From Heterocephalus glaber (Eukaryota > Chordata > Mammalia > Rodentia > Bathyergidae): DNA of 64,000 nucleotides. Below the pieces are notes generated by a model. The model had not been told where the DNA came from and did not search any database. It saw only the letters and a program-made list of their open reading frames with translations. The translations under genes were made by a program, and so were the position numbers. Below are positions 52,381 through 63,869 of this stretch, piece by piece (the first letter of the stretch is position 1; every line of letters starts with the position of its first letter). Where the stretch lies: NCBI RefSeq assembly GCF_000247695.1, contig NW_004624795.1, positions 4,377,961 through 4,441,960 on the forward strand, given 5' to 3'.

Positions 52381-52742
52381 AAAAGAGGGCAGAGTGGACA
52401 GGATGCACAAAGCTGCCAAGAAGTTGCAGGGCTGGGCAGAAGTTTCCAGTTTGTCCAGCCCCATCCTCCATGTGTCTCTGTGAGGTGGGGCGCTCTGGAC
52501 TCCCCAAGCTGAGCACACCAAGTAGGTTCAGGACACAGCCCACTTCTCTGCCCAGGGCCTAGGCCTGGCTGCTCCTGGAAGCTGAAACCACAGAATTGGG
52601 TTGTGGTTGGGTGATTATCAGTCACTGCTACTCAACCTGGCTTCCTAGGATGACTAAGGGGTTTGGGAGCCCCTCTTGTTAGCCCCCTAAATTTTCAGAG
52701 ACATCAGAGGCCAGGATGGAGGTTAATTCTATTTGGGGGTGT

Positions 52743-52892
52743 TGGTTTTTTTTTTTGAGACAGGGTCTCACTGTGTAGTTCAGGCTGAACTTGAACTCAA
52801 TATGTAGTCCAGGCTGATCTCCAACTGGTGGCCATCCTCCTGCCTCAGCCTTCCTAGGGCTGGGATGACAGGTGTGCACACCACACCAAACG
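52743..52892 (-). mobile_element. B1 SINE, antisense
   Basis: T10, tgagacagggtctcactgtg, doubled caggctgaacttgaactc / caggctgatctccaactg, ctcctgcctcagccttccta. Confidence 0.88.
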
Positions 52893-52920
52893 GAAGTAAA
52901 TTCTAGTTGTTCATTTGTTT

Positions 52921-53185
52921 TTTGGTGCTAGAGTTTGAACCCAAGGCCCTCACACTGGATTACATCTCCAGTTCTTTTTTTTTTTTTTTGGCACCGGGGA
53001 TCAAACTCAGGATCTTGCGCTTGCAAGGCAGGTGCCAGAACCACTGAGCTAAATCCCCGGCCCCATCTCCAGATCTTTTTGAGACAGGGTCTTGCAAAGT
53101 CACTAAGTTGCCCAGGCTGGCCTGGGACTTGTGATCAGCCTCCCAGAGTGCTGGGATTTCAGGCGTGCACCACTACACCACTTGG
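52921..53185 (-). mobile_element. Antisense B1-ID composite interrupted by a young antisense ID SINE
   Basis: Outer parts: ggtgctagagtttgaaccca (52923) and tgagacagggtcttgcaaag..cagagtgctgggatttcagg (53081-53165). Inner ID 52980-53063 (ggcaccggggatcaaactca ... gctaaatccccggcc). The target sequence catctccag is duplicated at ~52963 and ~53064. Confidence 0.85.
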
Positions 53186-54609
53186 AAATCTTATTTTTTT
53201 ATTTTTGGAGCCTTTTGCTAGGACCTGAGCTTTAGGAGCAGAGCCTGCCGGGCCTGCAGCTCAATGTTCAGGGGTGCCCAGGTAGGGCAACATTATTCCT
53301 GAGCTTCCTCACCCAACAACCTAAAGTAGGGAGGGCCTAGGGTGGGGGACACCAGGGTCCCCTGAGGAGTCTGACTCCAGTCTGCCTCACTCAGGTACCC
53401 CGTAAGGACTGGGCATGGTGGGTCCCACCTAGGGCCTGGGGACACCCGAGCTGCCTGGGACCGGAACTCTAGGTTGGAGTCCCTTGTCCTCTCAGATGGC
53501 TGGGGGCCTGGACATGGCCCAACCCTCTCCAGGCCAAGTCCTGCTAGTGGTCTTTCAAGCAGTGCCTCCAGCTAGGCCTTCCCAGCGGCCCTCACTCTGT
53601 TCCCCCCTCCTGAGTTGGGGGCTCCTGCATGGGGCGGGGGAGTGGGCTAGAAGAGGTTTCCCTGTGCTCTTTGGACCCTGAAGACTGCGAGACTCTTTCC
53701 TGGTCCCTTGGTGTGCTTGGACCAGACAGGTGCACTGGGGAGGAGTAGCATCCCCATGATGTTATGTAAAAGCACCCTTTAGAAAGCTTTGCTGCTGTTG
53801 CTGATCTGTAACAAATCCAGTCTTGTGCACTTGCCATGCAAATGTGGGCCCAAGCCGAGTCCCCAGGCCAGTCCTCCCTGAAGCCCGTCAACCACGGAGC
53901 CCACTGCAACTGTCCCTTCCAGCTGTGTCCTCCCCTTTCACCCCGAGGGACAGAAAATGCACATGGGGAGCCTGGAGGTGGGCTCAGTCTGGGCTCTTGC
54001 TCCCTTTTGTTGACTGACTGGTCTAGCTCTCACTAAGCCTTGATTTCCCCTTCTGAGAGCTTTGGGTTCTGTCCCCTCTGATCGTTAGTGTTCTGGTGAA
54101 GAAAGGGAGCAGAGACCAGACCCCAGACTCTTCCTCCCCGCTGTTGCCCGCCTCTCTTCCATCCTGTCCCCAGCTGCCGGCCCCCAGCGCTGCCCTGAGG
54201 TCTCTTTCTGACTCTCTCTGTCTCGGTTTCTCTCTCCCTCCTTTCTCTCTCTGTCCTGCTGTCATTCTGCCTCTCCATCTCTTTCTGTTTCACCCCTCAC
54301 TGTCCCCTCCCCTCCCCAGGTTCAGGGAGGGGGCATGTGGGCAGCTTTCTAATCACTCCTTCCCCAGGACCCGGTTTCCCCGAGGGGCGAGAGCCCCCAC
54401 TCTCCAGCCCGATCCGAGGGTGGGCTCCTTGTCTCTGCCCAGAGGGAAGACAGAAGGCGGAGAGGTGAGGGACATCCCCAGGGCGCCCAGGGTGGACACA
54501 GACCGCCTGGGGAAGTGTGTGGGGACAATTCCTCTCCTCCCTGCCCTTCCCTGGAGGTCTGGGCTCAAGAGCCCCCTACGCACTGGCCACACATGCGTTA
54601 AGTGCGCAA

Positions 54610-54613
<4 letters not shown>

Positions 54614-54643
<30 letters not shown>
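54614..54643 (+). repeat. (CA)n microsatellite
   Basis: About 15 uninterrupted CA units preceded by gcgcaagcgcg. Confidence 0.93.
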
Positions 54644-54646
<3 letters not shown>

Positions 54647-55121
54647 TCAGCCTGCCAGAGCAGGCCAGGGAGCGGGGGATGCAGGGGGGGGGGACCGGAT
54701 GGGGCAGGAAGGCCGGGCGCCCCTCCCCCGCCGTGACAGTGCCCGCCGCCGCGCCTCCCCAGGGCCGGCTGGCGAGGTCTCTGCCCCCTGACTTTTCCCG
54801 GCTTCGAGGAAACACCTCGATTTAGGGGAAAGCAAGGTGCTGAGGGAAGCGCTGACTCTCGGGCAGAGGCATGAGCCTGATTTTCCAGTCGGGGCGGGGC
54901 GGAGGGAGATGGCACGGGGACGCCCGGGCGAGGGGCCCTGACTCAGAGCCAGAACCACAGGGTTCCTCCGCTGTGTTGTCGGAGAACAAGAAGCCACCGG
55001 GTTTATAAGAAACTGCGATTCATCTCTGTCCTCTTCTACTCCTCTGCAAGGGATCAAGGTTAGACTTGAGGAAGAACTTACAGGCCAGGGCAGGAAGGAA
55101 CTCTGCCAAAAATGATTTTTT

Positions 55122-55435
55122 TTTTTTTTTTGAGGCAAGGTCCTGCTATGTAGTTCAGGCTGCCCTTGAACTCACTATGTACCCCAGGCTGGCCTCAAAC
55201 CCTCAGTGATCTTCCTGCCTCAGCCTCCTGAGTGCTAGGATTTCAGGAGTGTGCCACTACTCCCAGCTCAAGATGATCTTTTTGGACGTCTTTCCTGGGC
55301 TTGTTCAAGGAAAATGGCATGTTGAAGGAAGCTAGATCTTTTTTTTTCTGTAGTTTCTTGAGACAGGGCCTTGCTATGTAGTCCAGGCTGGCCTTGAACT
55401 CACTATGATCCTCCTGCCTCAGCCTTCAGAGTGTC
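55122..55435 (-). mobile_element. Two antisense B1 SINEs
   Basis: 55122-55269 (T14, gaggcaaggtcctgctatgt, ctgcctcagcctcctgagtg) and 55341-55435 (cttgagacagggccttgcta, ggctggccttgaactcacta). The second is truncated after ctcagccttcagagtg. Confidence 0.88.
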
Positions 55436-56024
55436 AGGAGCAGAGTTGAAGGCCAGATGGGCAGACAGGGAGGCCTCACTGCCCAGCAGGGAATGCCCTC
55501 CATGAGAACTTTCATCCCCAGCAACCCTGATGGCCCGGATGTTGGGTAGTAGCATCCTTGGTTGACATGCAACAGAGTTGGGAGAAGTGAGGGATGCACC
55601 CTGCCCCATGCACCTGGAAACTGGGACCCTGGGTTTCTTCCTTCCTGGACCTGCTTTCCTCACTGCGGCTGTGTCTAGCCTGGCCCTTGCTATGTGACTG
55701 ACCGGTCCTTGCCCCTTGAGTCCCTCAGGCCTCCATCCCACCCGCCCGGCCTCATAAAGGGAATGGGGTTGCTGAGTGACAGGATCCAATTCTGCACGCC
55801 CATCAGTCAGAACGGGACTGCAGGAGAGGTGGAAAGAGGATGCTGTGGTGACTTCCCAGAGCAAGGGGGACACTCACCAGGGAGCCAGAGGAGGCTTGGA
55901 GCAGTCTCACCTTATTCCAGGAGGAGGGGGAGAAGGCTCAGCCAGGGTGGTTTGAATAAATGACAGCCTGGGCATTGGGTGGCCCCTGACAGTGTCCTGT
56001 CACACAGACAGGAGGGTGCATGGT

Positions 56025-56180
56025 GCCAACCTCGGCTCCTCCTGTGTTGCCAGCTGTGTGACCTCAGTAAGGTGTTGAACTTCTCAGTGCCTCAGTTTCC
56101 TTGTCTGTAAAATGGGGATAGCAGTTCCTGCCTTTTGACCTCAGGGTATTGTGAAGGATAACGACACTCAGGGTATGGCT
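56025..56180 (+). repeat. MIR SINE, well preserved
   Basis: gccagctgtgtgacctcagt, gtgcctcagtttccttgtct, gtaaaatggggatagcagtt and gtattgtgaaggataa follow the MIR consensus from the core to the 3' region. Confidence 0.85.
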
Positions 56181-56376
56181 TGCCTGGACTTGGTCCCTTG
56201 TCTCCTCCTCCCTGCCCCTCAATGTCCCCCTGCAGCAGTGGGGACTAAGCAGAAGCTGGGTTCCCAGCTTCCAAACTCACTGAGGCAAGGAATGAGGTGA
56301 AGTCCAAGCTAAACGTCTGGGCGGTAGGACACAGCTGCTTTAGGGACCCTGAGCTTTAGGCAGTGCACTCAGGTCA

Positions 56377-56514
56377 TTGTGTGAATGTGCACATCCATGT
56401 GGGCATGTGTGTGTACATGTGTGCATGTGTGTGTGCATGCATGTACATGTGTATATACATGCATGTGTGGGCATGTGTGTGTACACGTGTGTGTGTGTGT
56501 GTGCGTGTGTGTGC
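56377..56514 (+). repeat. Alternating GT/CATG-rich microsatellite tract
   Basis: Nearly 140 bp of imperfect alternating purine-pyrimidine sequence (gtgtgtacatgtgtgcatgt...). Open frames read through it are low-complexity artefacts. Confidence 0.9.
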
Positions 56515-57267
56515 GAAAGGCAAGGAGACGGACCCAGGATGTCAACTCCAGCTGCTGATCGGGTGGCTGAGGCCTCGCCTGGGGCACACACCTCTCCCCC
56601 ACCCATAGATGCCAGGTTCTGGTGCCCTCAACTGGGCAGAACTGGAGGTGGCGTGGGGAGGGGCGGCCGCACCAGCTCTGTGCCCCCTGTGGCCACAGAC
56701 GCAGTCTGGGTGCTATCTCAGGGCCCTGCACACAATGCCAGCTGCCCGTGGCCCTGGTAGACACGGGTTGGCGAGACGCCTTGTGACACTTGCTGGGTGA
56801 CTGAGGGGGGTGAACAGCCGACGTCAGGCTCCAGGGAATCGCAAGCGTGCATGTCAGAGAGGATCTGTATCTGGAGTGGTAAGTGGGGTTAAACTCAAGG
56901 TCAGACCCAGCCGATCTATTTTCACTCCAGCATGACCTTGGGTGCCCTGTGCAGCGGTGGCTGGGCCCAGGCACCCACTCAGCAATGGGGGACGCCCAGG
57001 GACAGCTGTCCCTCTGCTCTGGATGCAGGCCACCTGCCTGCTTTCTGCCCATCCCTGGGATTCATGAGGAAAGGAGGTTGGGGGCGGGGGTCTGGCCCAC
57101 CTTTCCACTCCAAGTCTTGGACGCTGATCTCTCCTTGAGCTTCAGTGATCTCCAAAGAGGAACGGGATTAACTACAGGCTGAGGGGCTGTAGGGAGAGAG
57201 CTGCATGCCCAGCCTTAAGTGGGGGCTGGGAGGTGCCTCTAAGCTACCAGGCACCACAGATTTCTTT

Positions 57268-57446
57268 TTGTCTTCTTTTTGGTGGTGCTGGGGATTGAGC
57301 CCAGGGCCTTCACACTGAGCTACCTCCCCAGCCTTTTATTCTGAGGCAGTCTCATTAAGGCACCAAGTTGCCCAGCCTGGACCCACACTTGCAATCCTCC
57401 TGCCTCAGCCACCTAGAATGCTGGGATGACAGGTGTGCACTTCCAT
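57268..57446 (-). mobile_element. B1-ID composite SINE, antisense
   Basis: ggtgctggggattgagccca, cactgagctacctccccagc, gcaccaagttgcccagcctg, gaatgctgggatgacagg. Confidence 0.82.
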
Positions 57447-57696
57447 GTCTGTTCTCAGCTTAAGATTTCTGCCCAAACCCAGTACTTAGCTCCCATCTGC
57501 TGTGTGCTTACAAATCACCGAGCTCTCTGGGCTCTTGGGTCTCCTACCTTTCCAAGCCACTGTTGGGAAATGGAGAAGGCCAGAGAGGAGGGACAAGGAA
57601 GCTCTGAGAACAAGCTGGAGGGGAAGTGTACAACAAGCAGGATGCAAAGTGGGAAAGATGGCAAAGGGGAAACAGCGAAGGGCAAGAAAGTAGGGT

Positions 57697-57843
57697 GAGC
57701 CGGGTGTGGTGGCACACGTCTGTAATCCCAGCACTCAGGAGACTGAGGCAGGAGGAGTTCCTTAAGTTCAAGGCTATCCTGGGCTACATAGTGAGTTCAA
57801 GACCAGCCTGAACGACATAGCGAGACTCTGCCTCAAAAAACCA
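57697..57843 (+). mobile_element. B1 SINE, sense, well preserved
   Basis: agccgggtgtggtggcacac, gtaatcccagcactcaggag, then the doubled aaggctatcctgggctac / aagaccagcctgaacgac motif and gcctcaaaaaacc. Confidence 0.92.
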
Positions 57844-58199
57844 AAAAAGGAAAAAGAAACGTAGGGCCCATCCACAAGTTTGCAGCAGGCAAGCTGAGGC
57901 TAGAGGGAAGAAGGGCTTCCACAGGCCGCTTGTCATATCTGTGTGGCCAGCGGGCAGGGAGGGCACAGGACCCGCATGGGGTTCCTTCAGGGAGGCAGAT
58001 GGCCAGGCAGGAGGACAGGTGGAATTCCAGAATGTCCCTGAGAGTCCGGGGTCGGGAGGCCACCGAGGGCCAGCTGCTGGGCCTGCAGCCTTCCCAGGCC
58101 CGCTGCCAGCTCTCCCGCCCCCAAGAGGTCTCCTCTGCTCAGCCCCGGGGACACCTGCCGTTCGCACCAAGGGCCCAGTACTGGCTGTGGCTTCTTCCC

Positions 58200-58375
58200 T
58201 CTGACCTATTTTTTAATCATTTGATAAGATCCCCCCCCAAACCAAAGCCCCGGCCCCCCGGGCCCGTCAGCTCTGCCACGTGTCAAAACCACCCCTGTCA
58301 CTTTGCGTTGGTTTCTCAGGCCAGCAGCCCCTCCCCTCGGGGCTTGAGAGCGGCAGCTAATTACTCACCCGCGCG
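58200..58375. promoter_or_regulatory. Candidate cis-regulatory element upstream of presumed TBX21
   Basis: An abrupt AT-rich core (ttttttaatcatttgataag, 58208-58227; GATAAG inside) is followed by a C run, an E-box cacgtg (58278-58283), ccacccctgtcactttgcg and a homeobox-type ctaattac (58358-58365), all free of SINEs inside GC-rich DNA. It looks like a clustered-motif enhancer. Inference only. Confidence 0.35.
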
Positions 58376-58654
58376 GAGCGGCCCCCACCCCTGCACCCAC
58401 ACCCCGAGTCCCAAGTCCCACCGGGGGGCCCTGGAGGCTGCGAGGAGAAGCTGCGGCCTCCAAGCCCTCCTCAGCAGGGCAGGAAGCCCTTCCTGCAGTC
58501 TAACCTCGTGCTGCCTCTGTCCTTCCACACCGATGCTGCTGGCCGAGGTGAGAAGGGACATAGGGCATCACCCCAAGAGACAGAAAAGGGCAACTGGCCC
58601 CTCGGCCAGAGTTAGGGACGTTGTTGTCACTCTGGCTGTCCCACAGGATTCTAG

Positions 58655-58770
58655 GGAATGGTTTCTGCCCGTCTCATTTTACAGAGCGGAAAACTGAACC
58701 CGGGGTAGAAAGGGCCTGGCCAAGGTCACCTGGGGCCAGCATGGGGTTGGGATCTGAACTCAGCACTCCC
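58655..58770 (-). repeat. MIR SINE relic, antisense
   Basis: cattttacagagcggaaaac, cctggccaaggtcacctggg, ggatctgaactcagcactcc: the antisense MIR order. Confidence 0.7.
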
Positions 58771-59280
58771 CTCCACATCCGAGTCTCTTCCATCCTAGTC
58801 CATCTTGCTGTCCTCACGACTCTGCTTCTATTTCCCCATCCCCACCCCCACCTGTGTTCCCTGCTGTCTCCACAGGCTGCACCCCGGGGCTTCAGGGCCC
58901 CCCAGCTTGCTCAGGGCCCTTTGGGAACCTGGATCATCTCCCCCCGCAGAACGTACCTGTGGTTCCCTCTTCCCTCCCTCCCTGGCCAGCCCAGTGTCAG
59001 CCACGTCAACCTGAAGGACAAGCCAGAGGGCCCTGGCCAGAGCAGACCCACAGAGGGAGGGCCAGTCCTGGGCAGACAGAGGGACACGAGGCAGCCACAC
59101 TGCAGGCTGACAGACCCTGAGACACTGACAGAGACGTGGAGACCGAGACAGTCACAAACACACAACAGGCTCAGAGGTTAACTCTCAGGCAGAGACGGAC
59201 ACAGAACCTGCACTCAGGCCGCGTGCAGGTCCACAGCTCCCGGGACGGAGGTGCCCAGAGACCCAGAAACCCTGGAGATC

Positions 59281-59296
59281 GATAAGAGCAGATAAG
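59281..59296 (+). promoter_or_regulatory. Paired GATA motifs
   Basis: GATAAGAGCAGATAAG: two GATAAG sites spaced ten bases apart in direct orientation, in SINE-free sequence about 4.7 kb before the window end. Confidence 0.35.
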
Positions 59297-60639
59297 TCCA
59301 GCTCATAGGAAGTGGAGAGGGCCTAGGGGAGAACGAGGGGCCAGGCAGGGGCTGTTTGCTGTCCTCAGGCCAGAGGCCCTGGAGTGGCTTGCAGGGAGGC
59401 CCGGCCTGGCCCAGCCTCACCTGGCAGCGCCGGGGTAAAGCCCATGGCCCTGTCCTCCCTCCGGTGCCCTTCCTTGGCTCTTCTCCCTCTGCCCCTCCCA
59501 GCTCCCTTTACCCAAAGTCCTGGGAACTGCCCCCCCACCCGGTAACCAGACCCTGCTTCCTGCCTGAGATTAAAGCCAGTATGGGGGGGGGGCTCTCCCT
59601 AGGGCTCCCTGAAACCCTGGCTTGCCCCTTCGGCATGTGCCCAACAGCTCAGTGTCCCTTTGGAACATAAAGCGGAGCCCCAGGCTGAGTGTGCCTTCCG
59701 TGGGGTGAGGTGTGGGGTGGAGAGGTGCGTGATAATGCGTGGGCCTCGTAGGAAAAGCTGACGAGAGATTTAGCAAGAGGGACAGATCATTAGAGATAGG
59801 GTGCCGTGCAGGGTAGGACTCAAACGCAGGACCCAACAGTGGTCTGGAGCCCAAGGGTATGGGCCTTCTAGCGGGGGTGCTGGAGCGGGGATGGGTGACC
59901 CAGGGTGGGGGTGACCTTGGGATGAGCCCTCCCGCCTGCATCGGCACTCACCAGCCAGCCACCTGGTGCTCAGGACTCGGAACTCCTGCAGCTGTCACGG
60001 TGGGGGGGTGACCTACAGGTGCCTGTCAGCACCCCCTCCCTTGCTGTTAATCCGACGCTTCCGGCCATGCTCTCTGAAGGACTGGCAGCCTGGGCCCGAG
60101 AGGCGGGTTCAGAGCGGGTGGATGGGCAGAGTCCGATGCCTGGGGAGCCCTGAAAGCTGCATGGGGGACCAAAGAGGTGGGGCTGGGGGACTGGATTTCT
60201 GTAGCGGAGCTCTGTGAGTTTGTGTGTGCGCGTGGGTGCGTGTGAGGCAGTGTGTGCCCTGGCTGGTGTTTGTATTCCAGAGGCCCTGGGCATCACCTCA
60301 GTAGCAAGAGCTCTTTTGGATGCAGGGCCTGATCCTAATTCCTTTGTGACCCCCCAGTCCCCAGGCCCTGGTTGAACTCAGGCTGAAGTGCGCAGGGACT
60401 GGGTATGGGTGCCGGAGGCCAGGCTGCTCCTTTCTGAGCTGGGAATCTTGGGAACACTCGGGCTCTCCTGAGGCCCAAGGCCAAGGTAGATTTGAGGACC
60501 CTTTGTGGATGAGCCCTGAAAGCCGAGGGCAGAAGGAGAAGATGCAGGAAGCTGGGAGTGGAGGAAAGAGGAACGGTTCTGCCCCTGCCTTGGCTCAGAG
60601 CCCTCAGCCTTTGCAGACCGAGTTAGTCCTGGCAGCTGC

Positions 60640-60868
60640 TCCGTTAGCTCATTTGCTGATGAGGAAACTGGGGAGGTTCAGCTGCTTCCAGAGGCCGGGG
60701 TGCAGCTCAGTGGGGAGCACTCGCCTGGCGTGCACAAGGCCCCGAGTTCCATCCCCAGCACAGCAAGAAAAAGATGGGAGGAGCTGGGGATTTAGCTCAG
60801 TGGTTCTGCTGCCTGCCTCACAAGCACAAGCTCCCGAGCTCGATCCCCCAAAAAAGAAAAAGATGGGA
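60640..60868 (+). mobile_element. MIR relic followed by two sense ID SINEs
   Basis: 60640-60692 antisense MIR fragment (tgctgatgaggaaactgggg); 60694-60764 older sense ID (gccggggtgcagctcagtgg, gagttccatccccagcacag); 60781-60853 young-type sense ID (gctggggatttagctcagtg, gagctcgatcccccaaaaaa). The second is flanked by AAGAAAAAGATGGGA at ~60765 and ~60854. Confidence 0.8.
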
Positions 60869-62569
60869 TTTAGGGACACTGAGAGGCAGCTGGTTCTAGT
60901 GCATGGATGAGGGGATCTCAATGCCCTCAATGCCCTCCTCCCCAACCTTGGGGTGCCTACCCTGCAAACTCTGGATGCGCTGACTGGCACGATGGAGAAC
61001 AAGGTATGGAGCCTGAGAGTGTGACGCAGAGCCCCTGTCGCCCAGAGTCCTCCAGCGCACAGTGGCTGGCGCTCCCTGCAGGCCTCCCAGCAGTTGGACT
61101 CTCTAGAGGCAAATGCCAGAAATCCAAACTAACAGCTTCCGCCCTGGGCCGTGGCACGGATATTCAGGGTGCTTTGTGGCCTCAGGGTGCCCTGCAATTC
61201 CGAGTCTCTGTGGGAAGCAACTGGAAAGGGAGTCTTGGGCACTCAAGGGGACAAGGGCTGAGGTTTTCTGAACCTCCTCTAAGGGGATCCTCCAGCTGGC
61301 TTTGTTCGTTGTGCCAATTCCCCCTCAGGCTCTTGGGAGGAGCACTGGTCCAGGAGTCTTCCAGCCCAGCTCAGCCGCACAGGTCTTGCGAGGTGCGACT
61401 TTGCTCGGTCATTGTCTCCCAGCCTTACCAGTCCAGCCTGCCTCGTAAAATCTGCCTGTGGTTGGGGACCTTTTGTGCCACCCTGGACACCCTCCCCGTG
61501 TCTCTTTACTCCTGTCCCACCAGAGCCGCCTGGCAAAGCCAGAAAGCCGGGGGATCCCAGGGGGCCTCTCTCCTCTTTTCCCACCTCTCCAGCCCTGGAG
61601 CCTGGGAAGGAGGGTGAGGTGGCAGCAGGAAGAGGAGGTGTCACCACCAGGGCTCTTCTCACCCAAGCTGGCAGAGGGGCGGGACTGGCAGTGGTGACAC
61701 CAGGGCCACTCAGCCCCCGCTTTTCACATGCACTTTCTTTTTTGGGTTGAGGAAATTGGAGGGAGGAGGGGCGTGAGGAATCTGGGGTTAATGAGCCAGG
61801 CTGTGAGACCCCCTAAGGGCCCGCCAGGCTGTAGCGACCATCCTCAGCTCCCTGTGCTGCCAGAGATGGGTCCCCAGGGCCGCCTGATGCTGAGATCCAC
61901 TGTCTGTCCTGCTCTGGAGCTCAGCCAGCCTGTTCAGAAGGACAGGGAAGGTGCACTGGACCTGGAGGGAGTGAGGGAGGGAGAGAGGGAGGAATGAGAC
62001 ACCATTTGGCCTTCCCCAGCCAGGCACTTAGAGAAAGTGTCGCCCCCCAAAAAGATGGAAGCACTCATTCAGGTGAGTCTCATGGAAATCTCTTAGGTTT
62101 CACAAAAAATAGCCCAGGGTCCCAAGGTCACCCTCTTTCAAGCAAGGCTGCCCCATTTCCAGCAGCAGGCAGAAACTTCCGCCTTCCTCTGGGCATTGGG
62201 AAGAGGGTGGGAAAGGGCTGGGGAGGGGGCCAGACTCTATTTTGGGGCTGCTGTGAATGTGGCTCCCATCCTAGAGGACATGCTGGTCCCCCCGCCCGGG
62301 TCATGCCCGCCTCCTGGAGTCCCCAGCTTCAGCTTCCCCTCACAGCCTGCCTCTCGTTCAGCTCTAGTTGGGAGCAGAGTGTCCCCACGGGCTCTTCAGG
62401 GTGAAGCCCTGTTGGGCTGGGACAGAAATGTAGAGATGGGGCAGCCCCCAGGGGAGGACTGGGGAGGGCAGGGATGGGGGAAAGGAGAAGTTAAGCTGTA
62501 ACAGGATGAAACCATGATAGAGTATCTTTCAAAGCCCTCTTTAACATGTAAACTTATTTATCGACATGC

Positions 62570-62810
62570 AGAAATTTCCATGACACCTTGTGAGTGAAAA
62601 AACAAAACACAATTACAAAGCAACATGTGTGGTGTCCATGTGAAATGATGTGTTTGTGTCTGTGTGCAAAAGACAGAAACAGAGGCAGTATGCACGGGAA
62701 TGTTAATCCTGTTTGCCTTTGAGGGGTAGAACTTGGAGTGATTTATAGAGCCTTGCTTTTGCCTTTTTGTTCTGCTTGCTTAGACTTTTTTGTGTGTGTG
62801 AAATCTAAAA
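62570..62810 (+). repeat. Old LINE-1 3'-end-like fragment
   Basis: gtgagtgaaaaaacaaaaca, caaagcaacatgtgtggtgt, gaatgttaatcctgtttgcc, gagtgatttatagagccttg resemble the 3' end of ancient mammalian L1s (aagttgcagaacaatatgt..aatgttaacagtggttatc..gggtgattt). Family assignment is from memory. Confidence 0.45.
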
Positions 62811-63063
62811 GATTTCCATAAGACTCACCTTTAGATTTTTACATTTGTATTTGTTTTATCTTTATACATGAAAAACTCCCCATGGTACTATTTTCATTTG
62901 GGGTGGGGATATGTTTCATCAAGAAAAGAATGATTACTTTAGTTAGCAGAAAAGGAAAACGGAGGCTGAAGAGCTCGTGTAGCCTGTCAGCTGAGGTGAC
63001 TGCCCGTGGCCTCCTGCTCAGTCTTTGGATGCAGCTTTCCACCCAGCTATGGTTAAGATCGGG

Positions 63064-63142
63064 GCAGGGGATTTAGCTCAGTGCTTCTACCGTCTGCCTT
63101 GCAAGCGGAAGGACCCAAGTTTGATCTCCGGTTCCAAAAAAA
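63064..63142 (+). mobile_element. ID SINE, sense, with short target duplication
   Basis: gcaggggatttagctcagtg ... gtttgatctccggttcc + A7. TAAGATCGG is repeated at 63054-63062 and 63159-63167. It lies within 1 kb of the presumed TBX21 promoter. Confidence 0.85.
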
Positions 63143-63214
63143 CCCCACCAAAATGCAGTAAGATCGGAAAGTGCTGCACGCTGACACTCACTAGTGTAAG
63201 GCTCTAAATTCGCC

Positions 63215-63330
63215 CTGAGAAGTAGATGTGTTTGTTGCCCCAGTTCCCAGATGAGGCTTGGGAGCTGATGCTCAGGCATGGGCAGTGACAGGTTCTGGTC
63301 ACATAAACCTGAGTCGCAGGCAGAGCCAGT
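63215..63330 (-). repeat. MIR SINE relic, antisense
   Basis: cccagttcccagatgaggct, gggcagtgacaggttctggt, ctgagtcgcaggcagagcc: weakly preserved antisense MIR. Confidence 0.45.
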
Positions 63331-63802
63331 CCTGGGACACTGTGAAGGGCAGCCCCATGTCACTTGCAGTGCCCACAGCTCTCTGCCATATGTGACAGCT
63401 TTTGTGGTTGCAGCTCAGCCCAGCCCAGGGCTCTGTGACCCCCATCTCTGCTGCTGCTGCCTGCAATCCCCTTTAAGGAAACTGCTGCCCACCTGATTCC
63501 CGTCTGCCCAAGGGCTGAAGGTGCAAGATACCCAGACATGGCCCAGGGGACCTCTGGCTAGGAAAAAGAGGACAAAGCTCCATCCAAAGTCACTCAGCAC
63601 ACAGCCCGAGGGCACAATAGGCCTCAGTGACCATCTAAGCCTGCCAGTGCTGCAGCAATGCCCAGCTGGTCCCATCTGGGCCGTCCTCACCGAGGGCTTC
63701 CTGTAGGACTGGGCCTGCGAGCTGAGCCCTCAAAGACGGGTGGAACTTCCCCAGGGTCCGGGGACAGTGACAGGCCCGGGGCTTCACGTGGCAGGGTTGA
63801 CT

Positions 63803-63811
63803 TTCCCAGAA
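63803..63811 (+). promoter_or_regulatory. Consensus STAT (GAS) motif near presumed TBX21 promoter
   Basis: TTCCCAGAA fits the GAS consensus TTCNNNGAA. An E-box CACGTG lies just upstream at 63785-63790. T-bet is a known STAT1/STAT4-induced gene, so the position is suggestive. Confidence 0.4.
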
Positions 63812-63869
63812 TGCAAGCTCTTTAAGCACGAAGGCCAGGGGTACAGAAGCAAGGGGCCTGCTTGGCTCC

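Noticed and set aside
56377..56514. Cysteine/valine-rich peptide frames in the GT tract
   Set aside because: Low-complexity translation of a microsatellite.
57930..58697. 255-codon + strand frame
   Set aside because: It overlaps the motif cluster and an antisense MIR. No homology recognised; likely chance in GC-rich DNA.
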